NCBI GenBank assembly: GCA_020029455.1
Contig: JAIBJH010000070.1
Coordinates: 1-12,446 of the forward strand
Length of the DNA stretch: 12,446 bases
From: Hyphomicrobiales bacterium
Lineage (GTDB): Bacteria > Pseudomonadota > Alphaproteobacteria > Rhizobiales > Aestuariivirgaceae
Direction of reading: 5' to 3'
The number at the start of each line of letters is the position of its first letter. Positions within the stretch are counted from its first letter, which is position 1. Of this stretch, positions 7,115-12,446 are shown piece by piece. The notes beneath the pieces were generated by a model that made no database searches, was not told the origin of the DNA, and saw only the letters and a list, made by a program, of their open reading frames with translations. Position numbers and translations under genes: made by a program.

Positions 7115-8056
7115 ATGAAGAAATTTCTCATCGCCGCCGCCATGGCAGCCTTGATGACCTCGACGGCCCACGCCACCAAAGTAGGTGTGTCGATGGCGCT
7201 GTTCGACGACAACTTCCTCACCGTTCTGCGCAACGGTATCCAATCCTACGCAGATGCCAACGGCATTGAGGTTCAGATCGAGGACGCCCAGAACGACGTG
7301 GCCAAGCAACTTGACCAGATCAAGAACTTCGCCGCTTCGGGCGTTGACGCCATCATCGTGAATCCGGTCGATACCTCGGCCACCCAGGCCATGTCGGATG
7401 CCGCAGCCGCCGCAGGCAAGCCGCTGGTCTATGTCAATCGCCAGCCCATCAACCTCGACACGTTGCCTGACAACCAGGCTTTCGTGGCCTCAAACGAAGT
7501 TGACTCCGGCACACTCGAAACCAAGGAAGCCTGCCGCCTCTTCAAGGAAGCTGGAAAGGCCGAGGCCAAGGTCTATGTGATCATGGGTGAGCTCTCCAAC
7601 CAGGCCGCAGTGCAGCGCACCAAGGACATCCATGATGTGATTGGTGGCCCGGACTGCGGCGTAAAGGTCACGATCATTGACGAGCAGACCTCCAACTGGC
7701 GCCGTGACGAAGCCCAGAACCTGATGACCAACTGGCTCTCCAAGGGTGAAGCCTTTGACGGTGTCATTGCCAACAACGACGAGTCGGCGATTGGTGCCAT
7801 CCAGGCTCTCAAGGCCGGCAATGTCGACATGAAGTCGGTGGTTGTGGGTGGCGTTGACGCAACTCAGGACGCACTTGTCGCAATGCAGGCTGGTGATCTT
7901 GACGTCACTGTGTTCCAGAACGCTGCTGGCCAGGGTTCTGGCGCGCTCGATGCAGCCGTGAAGCTCGCCAAGGGTGAAGCGGTGGAGCAGAAGGTGTGGA
8001 TTCCCTTCGAACTGGTAACGCCTGCCAATATCGGCGATTACCTGAAGAAGAACTGA
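7115..8056 (+). CDS. mocB: MocB-type periplasmic rhizopine/inositol-binding protein of an ABC transporter
   Basis: A 313-residue periplasmic sugar-binding protein (RbsB-like, type 1 fold). A Sec signal peptide, MKKFLIAAAMAALMTSTAHA, is followed by likely cleavage after Ala20. The mature protein starts TKVGVSMALFDDNFLTVLRNG and contains DAQNDVAKQLDQIKNF, GVDAIIVNPVD, FVASNEVDSGTLETK and VVGGVDATQDALVAM, a pattern I associate with rhizopine- and inositol-binding proteins of alphaproteobacteria. It captures the substrate and delivers it to the permease and ATPase encoded just downstream. ATG 7115 was chosen because AGGAG lies 9 nt upstream and the signal peptide then begins correctly; a TTG 33 bases earlier would bury it. 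It is preceded by a structured leader and followed by a strong terminator, an arrangement that raises binding protein over membrane components. Myo-inositol or another cyclitol is the main alternative ligand. Confidence 0.87.
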   Translation: MKKFLIAAAMAALMTSTAHATKVGVSMALFDDNFLTVLRNGIQSYADANGIEVQIEDAQNDVAKQLDQIKNFAASGVDAIIVNPVDTSATQAMSDAAAAAGKPLVYVNRQPINLDTLPDNQAFVASNEVDSGTLETKEACRLFKEAGKAEAKVYVIMGELSNQAAVQRTKDIHDVIGGPDCGVKVTIIDEQTSNWRRDEAQNLMTNWLSKGEAFDGVIANNDESAIGAIQALKAGNVDMKSVVVGGVDATQDALVAMQAGDLDVTVFQNAAGQGSGALDAAVKLAKGEAVEQKVWIPFELVTPANIGDYLKKN

Positions 8057-8077
8057 TTTCTCTCCCTGGTACTGATA

Positions 8078-8107
8078 GGGGCGGTGCCTTGTGCACCGCT
8101 CCTTTTT
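8078..8107 (+). terminator. Rho-independent terminator/attenuator after mocB
   Basis: GGGGCGGTGC (8078-8087) pairs with GCACCGCTCC (8093-8102), a 10-bp stem with one G-U pair and a 5-nt loop, followed directly by TTTTT (8103-8107). It lies 21 bp after the mocB stop, so most transcripts would end here and a minority read through into the permease gene. Confidence 0.8.
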
Positions 8108-8116
8108 CTCAGCGTG

Positions 8117-8180
8117 TTGCAAAGGAGTTGGGTCTTTGCAATTCTGGACATGGCCTCCTTCACAACGGGCAAGGTGCCCG
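8117..8180 (+). other. Two further intercistronic hairpins between mocB and the permease gene
   Basis: TTGCAAAG (8117-8124) and CTTTGCAA (8134-8141) form a perfect 8-bp stem with a 9-nt loop. CGGGCA (8166-8171) and TGCCCG (8175-8180) form a perfect 6-bp stem with a 3-nt loop. Neither has a T-tract. They could protect the 5' end of the processed permease message or set its translation; this is inference. Confidence 0.4.
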
Positions 8181-8227
8181 CTTCGACGGAGTTCAGTTGC
8201 GGGGCTGAGCCTCGCGCGGAGGATGAC

Positions 8228-9301
8228 ATGGCTGACAAGGCTGTAGGTGTGGGCGGCGTTGGCTTTGACGCGTCGAAACGGACTTGGCCAAATGAAGTCA
8301 ATGTCCTGATGGCGCTTGTCATCATAGTTGCAGCATTCGAGATATTGGGCCGCCTTGTCTTGGGAGAATCCTTCCTTCTCAACACGCGTGCGAATGTGGA
8401 CACGCTCTTCAACGAGCAACGCCTGCAGGTCATCATTCTTCAGGTGTCCATTGTAGGCATCATTGCTATCGGCGTGACACAGGTCATCATTTGCGGCGGC
8501 ATTGACTTGTCGTCGGGTTCCATCGTCGGCGCAACGGCAATGATCGCCATGTCCTTTGCACAAACGGCAATCGTCAATGGCAACCCCAATCCCAAGGCCA
8601 TATTCTCCGACACCTGGATGGACTTGCCTGTGATTGTTCCCATCCTTGTTGGCATTGTCTGTGGCGTCGTTGCGGGCCTCGTCAATGGCGCCATCATCGC
8701 CTACACGCGCATTCCACCGTTCATTGCCACGCTCGGCATGATGGTATTCGCGCGTGGCCTTTCGCGCTGGTGGTCCCATGGCAACCCCATCTCATTTCCG
8801 ACCGAAAGCTTCGCCGGAATTGGCAAGGGCATGATGCCAGTCTTCATCTTCATTTCGCTGGCGATACTGTTTCAGCTTATCATGAGCTACACGAAATACG
8901 GCAAGCACTGCTATGCCATCGGCTCAAATGAGGAGGCGGCCCGCACCGTCGGCATAAAGGTCGAGAACCACAAGATCCTCGTCTACACGCTCGCCGCAGT
9001 TCTGGCGTCCATTGCAGCACTTGTCCTCTCATCGAAAAACCTGACCGCCCAGGCGGGAATGGGCATCATGTATGAGTTGGACGCCATCGCCATGGCGGTA
9101 ATCGGCGGCGTTTCGCTCACGGGAGGGCGCGGATCGATTGTCGGTACAGTGCTTGGTGCACTGATTTTCGGCGTGATCATTTCGGGCTTCACCTTCATGA
9201 AGCTCGACGCCTACTACCAGGAAATGGTGAAAGGCACGATCATCGTGGCCGCGGTTGTTCTCGACCAGTGGCGGCAGCGCCGTAGAGGTTTGGTGAAATA
9301 G
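8228..9301 (+). CDS. ABC transporter permease, RbsC type (rhizopine/cyclitol uptake)
   Basis: A 357-residue integral-membrane permease of the ribose/xylose type (BPD_transp_2 family), with about eight to ten hydrophobic segments, starting at VLMALVIIVAAFEILGRLVL. Family landmarks are GIDLSSGSIVGATA, the IPPFIATLGMMVFARGLS loop, the cytoplasmic YAIGSNEEAARTVGIKV that contacts the ATPase, and the C-terminal ELDAIAMAVIGGVSLTGGRGSI block. It forms the translocation channel, probably as a homodimer since only one permease gene is present. ATG 8228 was chosen because GGAGG lies 5 nt upstream; in-frame extensions to 8150 or 8084 would run through the intercistronic hairpins. The stop is 9 bp before the ATPase gene. 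Substrate is inferred from the binding protein next door. Confidence 0.9.
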   Translation: MADKAVGVGGVGFDASKRTWPNEVNVLMALVIIVAAFEILGRLVLGESFLLNTRANVDTLFNEQRLQVIILQVSIVGIIAIGVTQVIICGGIDLSSGSIVGATAMIAMSFAQTAIVNGNPNPKAIFSDTWMDLPVIVPILVGIVCGVVAGLVNGAIIAYTRIPPFIATLGMMVFARGLSRWWSHGNPISFPTESFAGIGKGMMPVFIFISLAILFQLIMSYTKYGKHCYAIGSNEEAARTVGIKVENHKILVYTLAAVLASIAALVLSSKNLTAQAGMGIMYELDAIAMAVIGGVSLTGGRGSIVGTVLGALIFGVIISGFTFMKLDAYYQEMVKGTIIVAAVVLDQWRQRRRGLVK

Positions 9302-9310
9302 GAGGCTTCC

Positions 9311-10081
9311 ATGTCAGACATTGTTCTCAAGACCGAGGGCCTTACCAAACACTATGGCGGCGTTCACGCGCTGGAAGGCGCCAACTTTGAACTGCGCACC
9401 GGCGAACACGTAGCCATCATGGGTGACAATGGCGCCGGCAAGTCCACTTTCGTGCGTCAGATCACCGGCGTCGAGCAGCCGACCAGCGGGCGCATCCACT
9501 TCTATGGTCAGGAGGTATCCTTCAAGGGGCCGTTAGACGCCAGAGAAGCCGGCATCGAGACGGTATTCCAGACCTTGGCGCTGGCTGACGATCTCGACGT
9601 TCCCTCCAACTTATTTCTCGGGCGCGAGAGGTTTCTCTTCAAGCTCGGGCCCTTCTCGATTCTCGATGGCAAGTCCATGCGTGAGGCGACACGGAATGCG
9701 CTCGCGAGGACAGGCGTCAAGATTCCCAATCTGGCGAATACCATCCGCCGCATGTCTGGCGGCCAGCGCCAATGCGTGGCCATCGCCCGCACCGCAACCT
9801 TTCCATCCAAGCTCATCATCATGGACGAGCCCACAGCAGCCCTTGGCGTTCAGGAAACGGCACAGGTTGAAAATATCGTCCGCACCCTGAAGCAGAACGG
9901 CGAGCCGCTGATCCTGATCAGCCACAACATGCGCCAAGTCTTTGACCTTGTGGATCGCATCATCGTGTTCCGCCGCGGCCGCATCGTGGCAAACCTCATC
10001 AAGAAGAACACAAGCGGCGAAGAGGTGGTGGCTTACATCACCGGCGCCAAGCAAGCCGAAAAGGAACTGGAAGCAGCGTGA
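9311..10081 (+). CDS. ABC transporter ATP-binding protein, single nucleotide-binding domain
   Basis: A 256-residue cytoplasmic ATPase that powers uptake with the neighbouring permease. Walker A is GDNGAGKST (38-46), the Q-loop glutamine is Gln87, the ABC signature is MSGGQRQ (148-154), Walker B is LIIMDEP (168-174) and the switch histidine is in ISHNM (His205). It has one nucleotide-binding domain, unlike RbsA or MglA, which carry two in about 500 residues, so two copies must dimerise. GGAGG sits before the ATG. The stop codon overlaps the start of the SDR gene (GTGA), indicating translational coupling. All catalytic motifs are present. Confidence 0.92.
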   Translation: MSDIVLKTEGLTKHYGGVHALEGANFELRTGEHVAIMGDNGAGKSTFVRQITGVEQPTSGRIHFYGQEVSFKGPLDAREAGIETVFQTLALADDLDVPSNLFLGRERFLFKLGPFSILDGKSMREATRNALARTGVKIPNLANTIRRMSGGQRQCVAIARTATFPSKLIIMDEPTAALGVQETAQVENIVRTLKQNGEPLILISHNMRQVFDLVDRIIVFRRGRIVANLIKKNTSGEEVVAYITGAKQAEKELEAA

Positions 10082-10860
10082 CCAAGGCACATTCAGGAAG
10101 CAGGGCGATCGTCACTGGCGGCGCCCAAGGAATCGGCTTTGCCATCGCATCGCAGCTTGCCAATGATGGATGCCAATCCATCGCCATCATTGGCCGCGAC
10201 AAGGCCAAGGGCGCAAACGCGGTGGCAAAGCTGGAGAAACTTGGCACCGAAGCTATCTTCATCAGCGCCGACATTTCCAATGACAAAGCAGCCCTCGGCG
10301 CCACCGAGGAAGCAGCAAAGAAATTTGGTGTGATCAACGTCCTGGCCAATGCCGCCGCCACCTCGACTCGCGCTTCTCTCCTTGAAACCACGCGCGAAAA
10401 TTTCGACTTCATTTTCCACACCAATGTACTTGGACCCATGCTGCTCATGCAGGGTGTGGTGAAGGGCCTTCTTGCGGCAAAGCAGCCGGGCAGCATTGTC
10501 AATGTGCTTTCCATGTCGGGCCACGGCGGACAACCTTTCCTGCATCCCTACTCCTCGTCAAAGGCGGCCCTTGCTGCCGCAACCCGCAACGCCGCCTATG
10601 CCTATCGCAAAAACCGCATCCGTGTGAACGCGGTGATGCCGGGTTGGATGGATACCGAAGGCGAAGATGCGGTGCAGAAGAAATGGCACAGCGCACCTGA
10701 CAACTGGCTGGAGACCGCCGAGAAAAATGCCCCCATGGGGCAATTGGTGAAACCCGCCCAATTGGCCGTCCTCGTGAGCTACATGCTCTCGCCTGGCGCT
10801 GGCGTAATGACCGGAGCCCTCGTCGACTATGATCAGAACATCATCGGCGTCGGTGATTGA
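10078..10860 (+). CDS. Short-chain dehydrogenase/reductase (SDR), probable cyclitol oxidoreductase
   Basis: A 260-residue classical SDR. The cofactor motif TGGAQGIG is at 13-20, NAAA (91-94) replaces the usual NNAG, and the expected catalytic residues are Asn116, Ser145, Tyr158 and Lys162 (YSSSK). VNAVMPGWMDTE follows at 184-194, as in the family PG motif. It starts at GTG 10078, overlapping the ATPase stop by 4 bp, with GGAAG upstream; there is no later start that keeps the Rossmann strand. As the last gene of the transport operon it probably oxidises a ring hydroxyl of the imported compound with NAD(P). It could stand in for the broken inositol dehydrogenase in the other operon. Substrate unproven. 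It converges with the second lacI-type gene, 36 bp apart, with no clear terminator between. Confidence 0.88.
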   Translation: MTKAHSGSRAIVTGGAQGIGFAIASQLANDGCQSIAIIGRDKAKGANAVAKLEKLGTEAIFISADISNDKAALGATEEAAKKFGVINVLANAAATSTRASLLETTRENFDFIFHTNVLGPMLLMQGVVKGLLAAKQPGSIVNVLSMSGHGGQPFLHPYSSSKAALAAATRNAAYAYRKNRIRVNAVMPGWMDTEGEDAVQKKWHSAPDNWLETAEKNAPMGQLVKPAQLAVLVSYMLSPGAGVMTGALVDYDQNIIGVGD

Positions 10861-10896
10861 TCCGGACGGAAACAATTGTGGCGCACCGGGAATATC

Positions 10897-11925
10897 TCAC
10901 AAATTCTCCGAAGTGTAGATTTCGAACGGCAAGGAAACCGATTGCGGCGGGAAATCCTGCCCGCCTTCATATGACTGGATCATGGCCGCTACTGCTTCGT
11001 GCGCCAAGGCTTGTAGCGGGTGCGAGATCAGCACATTGATTGTTCCATCAATGAGCGCGGCGCGCGTGACATCGGTGAGATCATAGCCAACTGCAAAGAT
11101 CCCCTTTGCTTTACCGCCATTCCGCAGAGCGGCCACGGCGCCTGAAACACCTCCGCCAGATATAAAGAGTCCGACAAGGTCTGGATGTGTTTCCAGCATC
11201 TGCTCAGTCACCTCCTGGGCAATGCTCGCAGTCTCGAAGGTGGATTGCGCTTCAAGTAGTTCAAAGCCACGCTGATGCTCACGGAAGTAAGAGCGGAAAC
11301 CGCTTTCATTGGTTTCCTGGCAACGGTAGCGATGGTTACCGACCAGAATGCCGATCTTTCCTGGGGTCTTGCAGAAATTGTCAAAGGCCCAGCCTGCAGT
11401 GCGGCCAACCTTCCAAGCATCGAGACCCACATAGCCGACACTGCAACGCGCCGTGAGTTGCGAAACGAGCGCAAAGGTTTTGATGTTGCGGGAGGCAAGT
11501 TCCTCGATGGTCGCGGCCACGATCGGATGCTCCGGCGCGACCACCGCCAAGGCATCAGAAGTCTCACCCAGGCGCAACAATCCATCTGATACGTTTTGAG
11601 GCGTGAGCTCGTCCAGATACTCAATTCGTGTCATCACCTGGTGATCGCGCCAGTTGCTTGCTGCATCCTGCATGGCCTGGGCGAGATTCTGATAGAAGGC
11701 CCTTTTGCGCTGCAACAATAAAATACCAATATGGATTTTCGGCCGGGCCGCTGCCAGGCCGTGCTTCATCGCCACAAGACCATAAAAACCAACATCCTCC
11801 GCTGCTTTCACAATCATTTGCAAAGTCTCTTCGCGGACTATTGCGGGCTCATGGATGGCCCTGTTGACCGTTGAAATGGACAGTCCCGCCCGCCCTGCAA
11901 CATCCTTGATTGTGGCTCTCGGCAT
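10897..11925 (-). CDS. Second LacI-family transcriptional regulator, paralogue of the one at 5728-6750
   Basis: A 342-residue LacI/GalR-type regulator. The helix-turn-helix reads TIKDVAGRAGLSISTVNRAIH, with TVNRA in the recognition helix where the first regulator has TVDRV. The sensor domain closely follows the first regulator: PGKIGILVGNHRYRCQETNESGFR, FYQNLAQAM, and the same SENL ending. The two therefore probably sense related ligands but recognise different operators. The start at ATG 11925 has GGAGGG just upstream. It is divergent from the sterol-desaturase-type gene at 12111 and may control that gene and itself. It converges with the SDR gene and is not part of the transport operon. Confidence 0.9.
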   Translation of the reverse strand: MPRATIKDVAGRAGLSISTVNRAIHEPAIVREETLQMIVKAAEDVGFYGLVAMKHGLAAARPKIHIGILLLQRKRAFYQNLAQAMQDAASNWRDHQVMTRIEYLDELTPQNVSDGLLRLGETSDALAVVAPEHPIVAATIEELASRNIKTFALVSQLTARCSVGYVGLDAWKVGRTAGWAFDNFCKTPGKIGILVGNHRYRCQETNESGFRSYFREHQRGFELLEAQSTFETASIAQEVTEQMLETHPDLVGLFISGGGVSGAVAALRNGGKAKGIFAVGYDLTDVTRAALIDGTINVLISHPLQALAHEAVAAMIQSYEGGQDFPPQSVSLPFEIYTSENL

Positions 11926-11986
11926 CCCTCCACCTCATTCAATATGTGTCACTGTTCGAAAAGGCAATGAGACATGTAATGACATA

Positions 11987-12025
11987 AAATGCGCGACAAT
12001 ATCTCATTGAATATTGCGCCATTTT
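11987..12025. promoter_or_regulatory. Imperfect dyad in the lacI2/desaturase divergent region
   Basis: AAAATGCGC and AATAT (within 11987-12002) face ATATT and GCGCCATTTT (within 12011-12025) around an 8-nt centre; the arms match apart from a small bulge and one missing base. CAATGAGA (11965-11972) and TCTCATTG (12002-12009) form a second, interleaved 8-bp inverted repeat. The dyads sit midway between two divergent genes, one of them a DNA-binding regulator, as an autoregulatory operator would. No confident promoter hexamers were found here. Confidence 0.35.
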
Positions 12026-12077
12026 GAATCCCCATGCAACAGACATTCCATCAGACGGGTGAAACGCACCAAACATT

Positions 12078-12100
12078 CTGCCGGCTCCGGCACCCGGCAG
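12078..12100 (+). promoter_or_regulatory. Hairpin abutting the ribosome site of the sterol-desaturase-type gene
   Basis: CTGCCGG (12078-12084) pairs perfectly with CCGGCAG (12094-12100) around a 9-nt loop. The second arm touches the ribosome site GGGAGAG that precedes ATG 12111. A stable stem here could modulate translation; there is no T-tract, so it is not a terminator. Confidence 0.35.
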
Positions 12101-12110
12101 GGAGAGAGCG

Positions 12111-12446
12111 ATGGACGATCTGCAGTTCGGGACAAGGAACAAGCGTGGGGACTGGTTTCCCCGCCATCGGCCCGAAGTTGCACCGTTCTGGATGTGGCCC
12201 ATTGAGCCGCGAAAAATTCTGAAATGGCTGATTGGTTATGTCTGGCCATGGAACGCCTTCCACATGGCAACGGCCCTTGCCTATTGGCAGTGGGTCATTC
12301 CTGACTTCGAAACCATGAAGACATTGAGCTGGGGCTGGGTGCTCTGGCTCTATGCAGTCAACGCCATCTGCATCTTCGTGATGTATGGCTCTATCGAATT
12401 CTTCTACTACGTCAAGCGCAAGCAGGGCACGCGCTTCAAGTACAAC
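12111..12446 (+). CDS. Sterol desaturase / fatty acid hydroxylase family protein, 3'-partial
   Basis: An open frame of 112 codons runs to the window end. It starts at ATG 12111 with GGGAGAG upstream. It begins MDDLQFGTRNKRGDWFPRHR, followed by two hydrophobic segments (about residues 40-65 and 72-100, the second containing WLYAVNAICIFVMYGSIEFF). The visible part ends at KRKQGTRFKYN, a sequence I associate with the N-terminal region of bacterial sterol-desaturase family proteins. These are membrane diiron enzymes with three histidine clusters, all expected beyond the window, so catalysis cannot be checked here. It is divergent from the second LacI-type regulator. Substrate unknown; a lipid or a second oxidation of the imported compound are both possible. 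Confidence 0.7.
   Translation, partial: MDDLQFGTRNKRGDWFPRHRPEVAPFWMWPIEPRKILKWLIGYVWPWNAFHMATALAYWQWVIPDFETMKTLSWGWVLWLYAVNAICIFVMYGSIEFFYYVKRKQGTRFKYN

Noticed and set aside
8084..8227. N-terminal extension of the permease by up to 48 residues
   Set aside because: It would begin inside the terminator stem and run through two hairpins; ATG 8228 has a good GGAGG and starts a normal permease N-terminus.
7490..8779. Long open frame of 429 codons on the minus strand opposite mocB and the permease gene
   Set aside because: It spans two well-supported genes and their terminator, is rich in His/Asp/Asn as reverse-strand shadows are, and shows no recognisable family motif.
10861..10896. Terminator between the convergent SDR and second lacI-type gene
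   Set aside because: The 36 bp hold no stable stem with a T-tract on either strand.
1..12446. tRNA, rRNA, CRISPR arrays, insertion sequences or integrase attachment sites
   Set aside because: None of the characteristic sequences, regularly spaced repeats or transposase motifs were seen, although an island boundary is suspected near 1210.

Overview
The window looks like chromosomal or large-replicon DNA of an alphaproteobacterium, probably of the Hyphomicrobiales. This rests on moderately GC-rich coding DNA and on protein types that recall rhizobial rhizopine and inositol catabolism; it is an inference from the genes, not from a marker sequence.

Layout. (1) At 2-1210 (+) lies the 3' part of a large surface or secreted beta-sandwich repeat protein, which stops in the middle of its last repeat. 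(2) At 1217-5611 (-) is a tight five-gene operon. Read in its own direction it encodes a MocD-type membrane diiron oxygenase, a MocE-type Rieske ferredoxin, a MocF-type ferredoxin reductase, a diverged PanB-fold protein, and an inositol 2-dehydrogenase (IolG/IdhA/MocA family) that is broken by an internal deletion plus frameshift. (3) At 5728-6750 (+), divergent from that operon, is a LacI-type regulator. (4) At 7115-10860 (+) are a MocB-type periplasmic binding protein, its ABC permease, a single-domain ABC ATPase and a short-chain dehydrogenase. (5) At 10897-11925 (-) is a second LacI-type regulator, paralogous to the first. (6) At 12111-12446 (+) is the start of a sterol-desaturase/fatty-acid-hydroxylase family protein that runs off the window.

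How it works together (inference). The binding protein and ABC transporter would import a cyclitol-like compound. MocDEF would be a three-component oxygenase (reductase to Rieske ferredoxin to diiron membrane oxygenase). In Rhizobium the same gene set is required for the O-demethylation step of rhizopine (3-O-methyl-scyllo-inosamine) use. The Gfo/Idh/MocA dehydrogenase and the SDR would oxidise ring hydroxyls. The LacI-type proteins would sense the ligand. A related 21-bp element lies at the predicted transcription starts of both the catabolic operon and the transport operon, so both may share one regulator.

The points that most deserve a second look are: the PanB-fold protein that has lost the metal and substrate residues of true PanB and sits inside a demethylase operon; the shared operator candidate; the structured 5' leader of the binding-protein gene; the broken dehydrogenase; and the truncated repeat protein exactly at the cluster edge, which looks like a recombination junction. 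No tRNA, rRNA, CRISPR array or insertion sequence was seen.
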